Of a stretch of DNA of 64,000 bases, positions 1 to 14,236 are shown in pieces. The DNA is taken from positions 124,001 to 188,000 of the forward strand of contig CAJJDP010000065.1 in the NCBI GenBank assembly GCA_905182995.1. The letters run 5' to 3'. The translations under genes were made by a program, and so were the position numbers. The stretch is from Paramecium octaurelia (Eukaryota > Ciliophora > Oligohymenophorea > Peniculida > Parameciidae). Each line of letters begins with the position of its first letter. Position 1 is the stretch's first letter. The notes under the pieces were generated by a model, which saw nothing but the letters and a program-made list of their open reading frames with translations, did not search any database and was not told the DNA's origin.

Positions 1-1940
1 TTTGTTTAAGTTGCAGCCTACAAAGAAGTATGGTCAATGTATGATGACTATGAAAAAGTGTACACTCATTTATCATTACATAAAACTATTAAACCACCTG
101 AAGTTAAGAGAAGAGAACCCATTAAAGATTTTAGAGCAGTGACAAGATACAATATTGGACTAATCATTCTACAACTATATTTTGATATCCCAAACATTCA
201 ATACATAGATGAATAAAAGATGCAAAGTTTGTTATTTCAACTCATTCCAAAAAGACAATCTGGAATTGATGATGATTAAATTGATAAATCTAATAAGTCC
301 ATTCAATTTGAATAAACCAATCCTTTAGGTGCTCTGATTTTGAGATTCCTCTCTATAGATCCTGTTAAAAGATTAGAGTTTTCATTAAATCAATTAATGC
401 AAGTAGAGTACGATATTGACAATTATGATTTTACTGAAGATATGCAACATTTCTTCTCAAATTATAATGCTTATTACAGACCATCATCATAATCAAGTTA
501 TAAAAGTAAGCAATCAAATCATTTTGATTAATAAAATAGTTTTGTATCTGGAGATAATAATAATAACAATATGTCATCTTTTGTAAAATAACTATATTAA
601 CCTACAAATAATAGTCAGGATGATATGCCTGCAATAGCATTAAAAATGCCTGAATTAACACAGAGGAGCAAGAAGAAAATAGGAGCACCTTCATATCAAT
701 CATATGTCAGATCTAAAAATTTAATTGCTGAAGTTCATTTTAACCTATATCTATATCAATCTGCTCTTGATTAATGGTAGTATTTACTACAGGATGTGGA
801 AGAGTGTTTTGGTGATACCTCCCCTGAATGTGAGTATATCCTTGAGAGAATTTGGGTATTGGCTTAACATCTTGGATAGGAAAGGGTATTGGAGTAGATT
901 AGTTAAAAATATGTCACAATAAGAAAGTCAAATGTGAAAGGGGTCAAGGAATAATTAGAAGTTGCTCATATTCTCTAGGATTAAGCCAGAGTCAAGGCTC
1001 TTATACGACCTAATGAGGCTGTGGATTTATATCATCAGTCCTCAAAGTAATTTTAGATGGTTAAAGGTAAGTTTAATAATCACTCTGCTTACAATTCTAT
1101 GTAAATTGGGTTGATTTATTTAAAATTAATGAACATCGAAAAAGCTAGGAGCAATCTAGAGTACGCTGTCTACATCTTCACCAAAATGGAAAAGTCGTCT
1201 ATTGTTCCATTTTTGATAGCCACAACATGGTAAATTGATGATGAAGAGGTTGTCAAAGAACCAGTTAATAAAATTAAATTTTTTCAGTCTCTCTTTCATT
1301 TGGGCTCATTTTATTTCAACTTTGAAAGTTAATAGAAAGCTTATGGAGTTCTTTAAGCAGCTAAGGATGTAATTGATGAGTTAAAAAAAGGTGAGCTTTA
1401 TCCTGAGTAATTAATTTTAATTCTACTTTAGATTAATAAGATTGTGTAAATCTGAAGTAATTAGGTTATACACTGAACTTTCAAAATGTCTAATGAGTAA
1501 CAATGAAGTTGATGATGCACTCAAATTGGTTGAGGAAGGAATACAGTAAAACACAGATCAACTTGAGATAAAATCATTGATTGATATCAAAGTGGAAATA
1601 TTGGTAGCTCAAGGGAAAATATCCGATGGATTAGCAAGTAAGATGTAATTTAAATATTTAAGTACTTGGATTATGGGCAAGGTAATTTTAGAGATCTAAT
1701 AATTTAACTATGGAAACTGCATATCTTCTCAAAGAAGTTGCGGATTTAGCGTACAAACTTAAAGATGTATAATTAAAATTTTATATTTAGTTAAATGTTG
1801 CTTTTAGTTTCTATTCCGAAGCCTTAGCCATTTATTAAAAAGGAAAGGTAAAAGGTTTAAAACAAAAAAATGAAATATAACAATACATCTAGGATATCGA
1901 AGAGAATCTTTAACAAATTTTCTAAATTTAAAAAATGTGA
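1..1940 (+). CDS. Kinase-like C-lobe plus TPR-like helical protein (5' truncated)
   Basis: The gene enters from the left edge in frame 1 and ends at TGA 1938-1940. Length minus three introns (about 25, 25 and 24 nt near 1396, 1639 and 1770) gives 622 codons. Residues 30-130 resemble the end of a protein kinase C-lobe: a hydrophobic helix like subdomain IX, then FLSIDPVKRLEF, the usual subdomain XI pattern. A Gln/Asn/Ser-rich linker follows. The last 400 residues are helical repeats of TPR type (for example IGLIYLKLMNIEKARSNLEY and SFYSEALAIYQKGK). The catalytic half of the kinase lies outside the window, so activity cannot be judged. It could be a scaffold or signalling kinase with a TPR tail; partner unknown. 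The next gene, MCM7, converges on it with about 170 bp between stops. Confidence 0.75.
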
Positions 1941-2111
1941 CCTTTCATTATTTTATATGATGATATTAATTGCAAAAGGATCAATATATATATATTCATG
2001 TTTAAATAGAATTAATTAGTATTACAATATTGATAATAAATTAATCAGTATTATTAAAAAATGTAAGGGTTAATCTTTGGAAAATAAAGATTGATATAAA
2101 ATACAATAATT

Positions 2112-4451
<2,340 letters not shown>

Positions 4452-4854
4452 TTATTTTTATTATTGATCACAATTTGTGGGAATTTGATAAAATGGGCGC
4501 CAATTAATATTATATATTTATAATTAATAAAAATTACTTTTTTGCGCTTTTACTCCCCTTTAAAAATTATCTCATTAATCAATAACAGTCAATTATTTAT
4601 TAGAAAACATACACTACAAATCTTCATTCTTGAGAATCCCTAGATACATAACATATTTTGCTATTGTTAATTGTAATTCATAATCTTTGATGAGATCAAT
4701 TTTCAATTCTTAAAATATGATTCTATTTGCAAATCACATGTAAAAATTGAATCACTACAAATACTCACTCCAATTAAGAACACTCATCAAGACTGTTTTT
4801 GTTTAAAATATAGTCAAATAATATTATATATATATATAAATAAAATTAATCAAT
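4452..4854. other. Divergent intergenic region
   Basis: About 400 bp lie between the start codons of MCM7 (minus) and the STPGR gene (plus). The stretch is AT-rich with short A/T runs and a TATATA tract near 4825-4840. I see no open frame with coding character and no RNA-like structure. It presumably holds both promoters. Confidence 0.5.
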
Positions 4855-6241
4855 ATGGTGAGTGCTTTTTCAATTGGTAAAGCGTAACGATGTATTTATC
4901 ATGTATAAATCAATCAGCCACTCAACCCAGAAGTGAAACACCTGGCCCAGGAGCTTACTAACCAATAAAGAGATAGAAGATGACCCCTCCATCTTTCAAG
5001 TAAATTTTGCCTGTTAAAGTAGATTTGGATCTGGTAATAGAAGTGGCCTTCTAAAGGTATTTGCCCCAGGACCTGGTGCGTATGAACATCCTTCAAGAGT
5101 AACCAAGGAAGGACCGAGGTATTCCTTTGGTCTTAAGAAACCAACAGTATTAGCAAAATAAGGACCAGGACCAGGTAAATATACAGCATTCATTTTTCCA
5201 GGAGCTTACAACCCTAATTATCGAACAATGGTGAAGGCTCTTCCCAATTATTCAATCGGTGCGAAACTATCATAAAACTACTCTACATTTTAACCTGGGC
5301 CAGGAGCTTATGAAAATCCTTCTACAGTCGTGGGAGTTCCTTGCATGAAGTAAGGGTATAGTTTTGAGCTTAAGATTTCCCCATTCTAAGCGAGATGGAT
5401 TTTATGATTTGACTCGTACTCCAGGACCTGGATCATATCTAAAGAGACCAAACAGTGCTGGTCCTTAATATAAATTTGGAACAGCATCCAGGGGAGCTTT
5501 TTCAGAAATAAAGAACCCTGGGCCAGGGGAATATGAAGCAAGAAGCGAGTTTAATGTTTCACAAAAGGGATTTTCGATGCTTTCAAGAAGAAATTAAACT
5601 CAGTAAGAATAAGTGCCAGGACCTGGAACTTATAATTGGGATAAGAAATAAAAATTGAGACCTCCTTCATATAAAATCGGAAATGAGACTAGAGACAGCT
5701 TGAATCGAGAGTTGATAAGGACTCCAGGACCAGGAACCTATGAATCTAGATATGAATTTGCAAGGCCTAAATCAGCTTAAGTTCGTATAGGCAGTGCCAA
5801 TCGTAGGCCATTGAGTGATACAAGGGATATTCCAGGGCCAGGAACCTATGATTTGAATACTAAAATAGGAGAGGGACCCAAACATTAGATTTTAGGCAGT
5901 AAATATGAGCCTACGACTACTTTAAATCAGCCAGGGCCAGGTGCGTATAATCCAAATGATGGGCCAAGTAAACAAAGACCGGCTTCAGCAAAGATTGGTA
6001 CTGGCTAAAGAGCTGAGCTGAATGCAGGTTTTGGGAAGGATGCTCCAGGTTTAGATTGTGTTTTTTAAGATTAGGACCTGGTAATTATAATTTGAGGGGT
6101 TCATCAGATGGGCCTAGATGGGGTTTCGGGACGGCTTTAAGACCAAATCTAAATTAGACAGATCAGAGTGTTCCAGGACCAGGAAATTATAATCTCAAGC
6201 CAACTTTTGCAGATGTGCCATCATATCTATTGAATAAATGA
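4855..6241 (+). CDS. STPGR (PGPG-repeat) ciliary/cytoskeletal protein
   Basis: The protein has 419 residues after removal of five introns (23-27 nt). It carries about twelve PGPGxY motifs (GPGPGAY, TPGPGSY, NPGPGEY, VPGPGTY, IPGPGTY, APGPGNY and others) spaced 25-45 residues apart. Between them are basic, Ser/Pro-rich segments such as RYSFGLKK and SAKIGTG. This is the sperm-tail PG-rich repeat (STPGR/SHIPPO) family, whose members are microtubule- or axoneme-associated proteins, several of them microtubule inner proteins. No signal peptide or membrane segment is present. Two introns fall inside a PGPG motif. The start is the only upstream ATG in frame before the first motif; the first intron follows about ten codons later. 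The function is inferred from the family, and the exact ciliary location is unknown. Confidence 0.9.
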
Positions 6242-6424
6242 ATATATATGAATTATAATATGATGATGATTTTAATGATAATTATATAATTCTATTTTTA
6301 ATATTGGGGTTGTCGTTTTTTATATATTAAATAATTTGAGCAATTTTATTATTGTAATAGGGAAAAACGAATAGTGGAATATGAAAAGTGAATGTGGTTT
6401 TGATTGTACAACATTAATTTAATT

Positions 6425-7495
6425 ATGAAATTGATTCTCATCGCTCTTTTGGGATTAACACTCACACAAGCTGTCTTTGTTAAGAGATCAAACGATCCAA
6501 GCAAGGCTGTCTTCACACAATTGGAAGCCATGGAAGAACACGAATTGGGAAGAAAATTGTTAGACACAATTGCCCTCTAATTGAACAACAAGGCCCCATT
6601 GGGAGACATCGCTAAAATGTTACAATAATTGAGAGAAAACCTCATCCTCAACCAATAAGAGGCTGACCAAAAGCACGCTTAAGACGAAGTTGACTGCGAA
6701 ACAGAAATCTACTAATACAACAGAAGAATTGACTTCGCTTCCAACGAAATCACCGAATCAACCTAAGAAATCTAAACCCTCAGTGCCAAGGTTGAATAAT
6801 TGACCTAAGATGTTGAAAACAAATAAGTCTAATTAGACATCTTGAACGAATAAGAAACCCAAATCAGAGAATAAAGAGCTGAAGATGCTGATAGTTTCGT
6901 CAAGTTCGAGAATGAAACAGAAAACGTCATTGAGGCTGTTGAAGTCATCATCTAAAAGTTGAGCTCAATCCAACCAGATTAAGAAGTCTTGGCTGCTTTG
7001 ACCTAATTGAACAAGATTGGTGCATCCAACCCAATCCTTGCTCTTATGTAAGTTGCTTCAACCTTCTCAGCTGAATAATTGAACAACGTCCTCAACAAGT
7101 TAGGTGAAGTCAGCACTCAATTGGCTGAAGCCCTTGAATAAGCCAGATAAACCGAAATCTAAGCCCAATTAGACTTCGAAGCTTTGGTCGTCGAAATCGC
7201 CTCATAAAGAGAATCCTTGAGCGCTGCCAGAGAAGACTCTGAAAGATAACTCCAAGATAACTAATAAGCTTTGGACTTATAAAAGAAGAGAAAGGAAGAC
7301 GCCACCGACGAATTGAACGCTGCCTCATCAGGAAAGGAATAAAAGGAAGCTGAATGCGATTCATGGAGAACCTAATATGCTGAAGACTCTGAACACAGAT
7401 AATAAGAAATCTCCATCATCAGATAAGTTGAAGAGATCTTAGCTACCAAGTTATCCAACGTCAAGGTTTATCTCTAAGAGAGATCATCAGCATGA
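6425..7495 (+). CDS. Trichocyst matrix protein precursor
   Basis: This is a single uninterrupted frame of 356 residues. It begins with a clear signal peptide (MKLILIALLGLTLTQA) followed by a long, nearly Pro-free, Gln/Glu/Leu-rich helical protein with a pro-region ending near KRSNDPSKAVF. This is the pattern of Paramecium trichocyst matrix proteins (TMPs): precursors of about 40 kDa, processed and crystallised in the regulated secretory organelle. An early Cys motif (DEVDCETEI) and a late one (AECDSW) match the few conserved cysteines of the family. Codon choice differs from the neighbours: C-ending codons (ATC, GTC, AAC, TTC, GCC) dominate, which fits a highly expressed gene. Which TMP subfamily it belongs to cannot be said from here. 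Confidence 0.93.
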
Positions 7496-7578
7496 TAGCA
7501 ATTTAATTCTTAAAACAATATATAAATTCAACCCTCATTTTCATTCTTCAAATTTTAATTTATAATTATTTACTATCT

Positions 7579-8303
7579 ATGTTTTTAGATAATGAGAACA
7601 TGAGCATGCGGCTCAAAATAGTAGAAGATCGATTAGGATTTATAGAAAACCTAACTCAATTGCAAGACAAGCGGATTAATGAATTGACCAAATAATTAGA
7701 CCATGTCATTCACCAATTTCAAGATTTGAATTTGGATCGTTGCAGAAATGATGAAGGTTTAACATTCAAATTCGAACGCTTTGAAAAGACACTCCTAATG
7801 TTGCAAAGAGAAATGAATCAAATAGGTATTCTATTTACTACTAACTTATAGCAACACATCAGGATGAAAGAATTAATCAATTGATCAATTAATTAGTTGA
7901 ACCCAGCTTTAAGGATATTGATATCTAAATTAAATAGGAGTCTCAAAGATTGTAATTGCAATGTCAAAGGTAGTTAGATGACATGTATGAGGAGATCATT
8001 AATAAATTTAAGACGCCCATGTAAAGTAGTGTTGCTCAAGGAGGAAGAGCAAGCATATTTGAATCAACTACTCAGGATGATACTAAGAAAAAAATAGATG
8101 ATGAAATTAATAGAAGAATTTAAGAGGAAAATGAGAAGAGAAGGTCTTTTTTGGAAAGTGAAACAAAATAACAGAAAAATGGATAATTATCAACTGAAAA
8201 ATCAAGATCAAGAGAAATTTAAAATCGTTTAAATCTAGAAAGAAAGGCAAAACAAGACAAGATAAATCAACTAAACGAATTATACCAATTTAGAAAGCAT
8301 TGA
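7579..8303 (+). CDS. Coiled-coil protein of unknown function
   Basis: The product is 232 residues with one 26-nt intron near 7828. The first half has heptad-like Leu/Ile spacing (RLKIVEDRLGFIENLTQLQD, then NELTKQLDHVIHQF). The second half is highly charged, with KKKIDDEINRR and RQEENEKRR-type stretches and a basic end. No catalytic motif, signal or membrane helix is visible. The start ATG at 7579 is in frame with two later Met codons and lies only about 80 bp after the trichocyst gene stop. The gene is probably structural or an adaptor. It converges with the Gln-rich gene to its right. Confidence 0.75.
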
Positions 8304-8630
8304 AAACTAACTATAAATATCCATATAATACTTATTGCCAAATTATAATCTTAAAATTTTATAAACTAGTAACAAAAATCTATTCTTAAGACTTAAGATT
8401 TCATTCCATTTATTTTCTATAACTAATTTTAGACTGTATCGAAATACTTACATTCAATTCTTATGTCCCTATAATGTAAACAGGAAAAAATATTCATCTC
8501 TAAAATTTTGTTGAATATTACAACCTAATTGGGTTTAGATTTTAATTAGAAAACTTGACTTGCATATAATAATATAATAGTACTTTAAAATTCATTAGGC
8601 ATAATAATATACATTTACTCTTTCAAATTA
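8304..8630. other. Convergent intergenic spacer
   Basis: This is 327 bp of AT-rich DNA between two 3' ends. No coding-like frame, tRNA or repeat was recognised. It presumably holds two short 3' UTRs. Confidence 0.4.
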
Positions 8631-9503
8631 TCAATTAAATGTAAATTAAATATTATCTGTTCTAAATAGCTCTATATACTTCTCTAATTCTTGAGAATTC
8701 ATCCATATTGCGAGATTATATTTCGTTTTGTTGTTTTGTACATTGGTTTCCATTAATTATGTGTTTTATGAATTATGGGCCTCCTCATTTTGTTATACTT
8801 GTTGTTAGATATTCTGGCTTTATTATAATGAAACTTAGCTAATTTATTAAAATTAGACTTAGTTTAAATCATTATTTGATGATTCTAGTTGATTTTAGAC
8901 CTCGAGATCATTACTTTAACGTCCTTAATGTAGCTATTCTTCGATATTCCTTATATACTAAGACTCAGTGATTTAACCTCCTCCAATTACTATACCTTAT
9001 CCTTATTAGTTATTTTTATTAGTTATCATAAGATTATCCTAATGTACTTAAGACTATTATTATTGTGCTTAGGGTTAATTATGGATGGCTGAATTATTAA
9101 CCTAAGGTTTAATTTGGATGGCTTAATTATTAATCTAAGGTTCTCTCTTGAAATTCTAATCAATGATTACTCCTTTGTTCACTAGAATAAAAATGATTCA
9201 ATACTTTTTTTTTATCCATCTAGCCCTTTATGAAAGACTAAAATTTTTGGATCAATTTAATTTTATTAGAGACACTTCTTGATAATTGTAGATCTTCCAC
9301 TAATAAATTTATTTGTATCCTTTACTTCTAAGCAGAACTGTTCACTCAAATTAAAAGACCTAGAATTTAGCATGAAATCAATACTAATAATATGATGCTT
9401 CTTTAATCATTTCTCCAATATTAATAAGTTCTGTGTTATCATCTAATATAGTAGTAAATGCTTCTTCTTAATCTAACCCAATCATTTCTATAGTTACTTC
9501 CAT
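8631..9503 (-). CDS. Gln-rich protein of unknown function
   Basis: There are 274 residues after two introns (25 and 23 nt near 9372 and 9203). The first 90 residues form an ordinary globular-looking segment (MEVTIEMIGLDQEEAF, later STIIKKCLQQNQIDPKILVF) that might be a small alpha/beta fold. The rest is low-complexity Gln/Asn-rich sequence, for example PQAQQQQSQVHQDN and VSLQQSQNIQQQVQQN, mostly written with reassigned TAA/TAG codons. It closes with an acidic/aromatic tail (LEKYIELFRTDNIQFTFN). The two internal repeats reading NNQAIQIKPQVNNSAIHNQPQ suggest a short tandem duplication. The family is not recognised. Confidence 0.72.
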
Positions 9504-9644
9504 AAATATTAAATAATTTAATAATAAAAAAAGATTTATGATTGCATTAGACTTTTTTATGAGTATTGAAGCTTCTGTGAAGTTCCAAATTCTAAGTTCT
9601 ATAAGATCAAAGATATATATTAATTGTAATGCATTGTTTATAAT

Positions 9645-11259
9645 TCAAAGCTTTTCTTTTTTCTTTTTTTCCTCATAATTTACATAGGAGCCTCTATTCA
9701 TTGCTTTAAGTGATGAATAGTTGTCCCATTCGCCATTTCTACCATCATTGTACTTACGCAACAGATAAACACCATTGGAAACCACCTAAAAATATGAAAA
9801 GAAATGAAAACCTTCTTTGCATCCTGAATTTCAACCATATGATGAGTGTCTCTGTGTAGCTTTTTCAAGAGTGCAAGTTTTTCTTCATTGGGATTCAATT
9901 TCTCCTTATCTGCAAGATTAGGTGGGAAATCCAAAGGCATTTTAGTAATATCCTTCTTTTTGTATGTTTGATTGAGAGGTAAAATTCTATTGATTGTGTA
10001 GTGGATGCTTTCTGGGTTCTTTCTCATTTCAGGAGGTACTTTACAAACTAATTTAGGGTTTTTGAATCTATGAATCGGTTTATTGATGAGAATACTCATC
10101 CAAGCATTCATCCTGATTCTTCTATCTTCTAAAATGACGTTCTGAAGATGATAAAATTTGAATCTATTATAATAATCTGTTTCTAATTCCTGAAATAGTA
10201 ATTCAATCATTTCCTTAGTATAATGATTAGGCTCATTAAGATCAATGGTTTCAATCATGACATTGGCAGCATTACCCTTCTCACTATAAAGTAATTCTAA
10301 GATTTCTTATTTATTCATCTCTTTGGCTAAGGTGTTTAGTTCTTGATCAGTCATAATATGCTGCATATTCCTGCCTCCTTGTAGATGAGTGTACCCATTA
10401 CAATGGAATTGACACTTTTCACACAATGACTAATAGATTTATTTAATGTCTTCTTCCTTCAATAATCGAATAGGTGGTAATTGAACTCTTTATGGCAATT
10501 GTGTTTTCGTTGCTGTAGTTGGTTAGGGTCTGATTTTGATTCCTAATTTAGTTTATTCCGAGGTAATGAGTGATTCTCTGACACCTTCCAAATGCTCTTT
10601 CCCTATTAATGCGCATTCCCTGCAAAGACATTGATCAACACTGTGATAATTGACACATGGACCATAAATAGCGAAGATGTCCAGTCGTTCTAATGCATTT
10701 GAATGTTCTAAATTGGGAGGGTAAAGAAACTTGAAGAGGGTTTCTAAGGAGACTAACATTTTATCGAATTTGAAATCAGGTATTTTCTGGGGGATTGGGA
10801 ATTTGAAAATGTCTCTTTCTTTGTTGGCAGAGAATGGATCATCACTTCCATGAAATTCATTTTTGATTATAGATGTCCCATATATTGCTCTTAATGCTTA
10901 TGGATCTGCCTTTTTAGCTTCAATTGGGTCTTTATTTCCAATCATCTTCTTCCATACCAAAATAGGATTTTCAGTTTCATGACATAAAAGAAACATCACA
11001 CATTCTCCTGATAACATATATGTCATGATTTCATCCATATACTTTTATTATTTGTAGAACAGATTCAGTACTTCTTCTCTGTAGAGTTCTCTCAATAGAT
11101 AATTGTTAAACACTATACTTGAACAAAGTTTTTAATTGTTAATCCTGCTGCTTCAATTTTATTAACCACCTCCTAGACTACATTCGGTTTAAGAGTGGTG
11201 TCAGGTTTAATCAATGCAAATGTATATGGCAAATTCTCTTGTTTTGGATCAAACAGCAT
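9645..11259 (-). CDS. NDK-domain protein, RSP23/NME5-like
   Basis: The protein has 521 residues after two introns (23 nt near 11108 and 26 nt near 9784). Residues 8-150 match a nucleoside diphosphate kinase fold: YTFALIKPDTTLKPNVVQEV at the start, then ADPQALRAIYGTS and KNEFHGSDDP, which keeps the NDK active-site pattern N-x-x-HGSD. The remaining 370 residues have no NDK motif. They contain a Cys-rich stretch (CLCRECALIGKE, then CEKCQFHCNGYTH) that could bind zinc, then charged helical sequence. Long NDK proteins with extra C-terminal sequence are typical of the axonemal radial-spoke protein RSP23/NME5 group, so a ciliary role is likely but inferred. It starts 30 bp after the stop of the cyclic-nucleotide-binding gene on the same strand. 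Confidence 0.85.
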
Positions 11260-11289
11260 GAATTTATTATTTATATATATTAATAACAC

Positions 11290-12777
11290 TCACTTGTATC
11301 TAGATTTACGCAATCTCTCGACATGGATGTTAATGAATTGTTTAGGAGATAGTTATTGTTGATGAGAAGAACACTGAGAAAAATATGATGATCCCTGTTG
11401 TAGATTCCCTTCACTTCTTTCAGTTTTCAACATATTCCTTAGACGATTGAAGTTCGTCCCTTGTCTCGACTATAAAGGAGGAGGCTTCTGATTCTTGGGC
11501 ATCAACTTAATATAGTGCGGAATCTAAATTGGAATAAGACAATTAGAATGCGTAATTGGAGGGTTTAATTATAAACGATGACTAAGCGAAATTTATCTGG
11601 TCGAATGAAATCGAGTTATTTCGGAATCTAAATTGCTGTCCCTCTTCTTTGTCACTGGACAGCAAAGTAAAAGAGATTCTGTAGCCTTTCTCCTCAACAA
11701 TATCTATTTCGATTATCTCAAAGCTTTCTGATCCGATTACTCTGAACATGCCAATTTCAAATTATGGATCTCCAAGGTTGACATAAACTACTATGCACTC
11801 AATGTTCTGAGCACAGTCTCATTGCTTTTACAAATAGCTTTCTATGTTCTCCGAATCCCTTTTAGTACTTCTTCCTCTCCAAAAATAGCTCCCTTTGTCA
11901 TCAGAGAAATCACTATCCTTTACCAGCTATTCAATTGATACGATAACTCCACTTCCCCACTTATTATAAAATATACTGAGTGTGATTCTTCATTCTCTTT
12001 GTAAATAGTACTATTCAATTGAGGTGTGAACTCAATCATCTAATGCATCAGCTATGTTAAGTGCTAATCTGGAATGCCATGCAAATATGAGATATTTTCA
12101 AAAAAAGCTAATTATTACTTTAGTATAGAATTATGATGTTCATACAAAATACGATCAAAAGCATTTTTATGTAATATCATAAAATGACAATCTGTGTAAC
12201 AGAGTATTGTGGCAGTTCTTTTTGATTTTGTAATTAAGGCATAATCTCCAAAAGTGTCACCAGCACTAAGATTTCTCACTTTGACAAAGTCTTGATAAGC
12301 TACCTGTAAAAACTCATCAAAGTCACTGAATTAATTTGACTTCTCATTTTCAATTCTTTACTGCAATTCCTATACTGTAACCCTACCGTATTTGAGATCA
12401 TCTTAGACATGTGGTTTTGGTAATAGTACATTGACTTATCCCTTAAGTATGATATAAAATGTGGATCCCATATCACCTATGCTTGAGATGGCAACAAAAT
12501 ACCATAATTAAAAACTGTATCGTATTATTAGACATACTGGTAATCGAGGTTCTTGAATATTTAAGTGTAAAGGTAGAGAGGTAGTTTAGCTTTCTATTCT
12601 TCGAAGAATTTAAAATTGCCGAAATTTTTCATTAGGAATTCCAACTCAGTTTTAAGGAGATCTCCTCGCTTCAATAAATCAATTGTTATCTGATAGGTTT
12701 AAGAGAGTAAATACTTCATAATTGTTGTTATCGCGATCTGCGATGGAATTCAATTTTCTTTTGATTGATTTTAGCAT
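11290..12777 (-). CDS. Twin cyclic-nucleotide-binding-domain protein
   Basis: There are 479 residues after two introns (25 and 23 nt near the 5' end). Two cNMP-binding domains are visible. The first has GDMGSTFYIILKGQVNVL and VRNLSAGDTFGDYALI followed by SKRTATILCYTDCHFMIL. The second has ESHSVYFIISGEVELSY and MTKGAIFGEEEVL. The first keeps the FG(D/E) core of the phosphate-binding cassette, but the usual R-T-A context is only partly present (KRTATI), so ligand binding is plausible yet unproven. No kinase, channel helices or PKA dimerisation motif is seen. It may be a cAMP/cGMP sensor or an axonemal structural protein. The C-terminus is basic and Ser-rich. Its start codon faces that of the ANTH gene 13 bp away. 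Confidence 0.85.
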
Positions 12778-12790
12778 ATAAATATATTAA

Positions 12791-14177
12791 ATGAATATTT
12801 TTGCTCAATTTTGTGCAACCATGGGAGCTGAGACTAAATTTGAGAAAGTAAGCACTCAAACCTATACACTCTAAAGGCCAGAATCGCTGCTACTTACACC
12901 AATACGAATCCCCCAAGAGAAGAGGATATTAGATAGATTCTAGCTACACTTTCAGGAGAAGACTTACAAACAAATGCTTAGACAGCGTATGGTTCCTTAG
13001 TGAGGAGGTTGAAATTATAAAACAACGATGAGAATGGCTGGATGATGATCATAAAAACTTTGATAATCATAGATAGGTATTGGGTCAAAAAAATTGAGGT
13101 GCGTGAGTGATCGTATCTTACTTAAAGAATTTCAGGAGTTAGATTTGCCTTTGGTGGAATGTCGATAAGAGAGGGACATCAAAAATAAGTAATTACTAAT
13201 TAACGAATTAATATCCAAATATTATCATTACATCAAATTCAAAGCACTCAAACTCAGAAACTCTACCTCACTCACTCTATATAAGAAGGAGAAGATCTTG
13301 TACTTTAATAAAATGCCACTCAAGTCAATCTTTGATGAATTGAAAATGATTCTGGAATTGGTCCAAAGAGCATTTGATGTTATCGAAACCAAAAAAAATG
13401 GTCATTTGCGTTTCAAAGTGAATCAGTACGTCTACTTGTTACTCATGAATGACCTATTGAAATATTATGGGTGTGGATTGATTGCCTTTAATTTACTCAT
13501 TAAGAAAGTTCAAGATTTACAATCTAATGATCTTCTTCAAATAATTGCAATATCCAAATCCATGGTAAATTTCGGCAATAAGTTTGAAGAGTTCATCCAT
13601 CAATGCGGATACATAGAAGGATTTGAGAATGTCAAATTGGATTATAAGGTGCCACAATATTAATTAATAGGTAAATGAGGATGTAGTGAATTTGGTTACT
13701 TAATATCTGGATCAAATTGAAATCTCTAATGGAACCAAATAGATAAAGCTCAATCATTACAACACTCAGGCCGTTATTAAGTTGATCTGTATATATATGT
13801 GCAATTCCAATCATATTAGCTCAACCCAACCCTGATGGCAGCTAATACTTTGGCCCCATTGTGATCAAACAACCAACAAAAATTCAAATCTATGTGAATA
13901 CATATAGAGACAAATTTTCTGAGGACCTCTTCCAGAATTTCTCCAACAATTTTTCTTCCAAGTATTCACATTCTTCATAACACTCCCTAGATATGTGCCT
14001 ATTCACGAGAGCTTCAAGAAACTACCTGAAATCATGTTAGAAGAAGATATCGATTTCTTATAAAAGGTTGGAGAAGATCAAAATAAGTTCCATGTCAGAG
14101 ATACAATTAATTTGCTCTATCCTGATCCTTTTGATGACAAAATATTTACTCAATTTAAAAACATTTTTAATTAGTGA
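12791..14177 (+). CDS. ANTH-domain clathrin adaptor (AP180/CALM-type)
   Basis: There are 417 residues after five introns (29, 22, 22, 31 and 29 nt). The N-terminal 270 residues look like an ANTH domain: KARIAATYTNTNPPREEDI, then TAYGSLVRRLKLQNNDENGW and IKTLIIIDRC, all typical of the helical solenoid that binds phosphoinositides and clathrin-coated membranes. The C-terminal part has Asn/Pro-rich and acidic stretches (LYPDPFDDKIF) that could hold adaptor-binding motifs; a DPF motif is present. The start at 12791 is the first ATG; an in-frame ATG at 12821 is an alternative. The role inferred from the family is coated-vesicle formation. The start codon lies 13 bp from that of the divergent cNMP-binding gene. 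Confidence 0.85.
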
Positions 14178-14236
14178 GTTATCATTTTTTTATTTAATAT
14201 ATATAAAATTATTATAAAACAATTTAAATAAAATTT

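Noticed and set aside
7110-7364. Minus-strand frame inside the trichocyst gene
   Set aside because: The biased codons of the trichocyst gene leave the antisense strand open. It has no protein-like features of its own.
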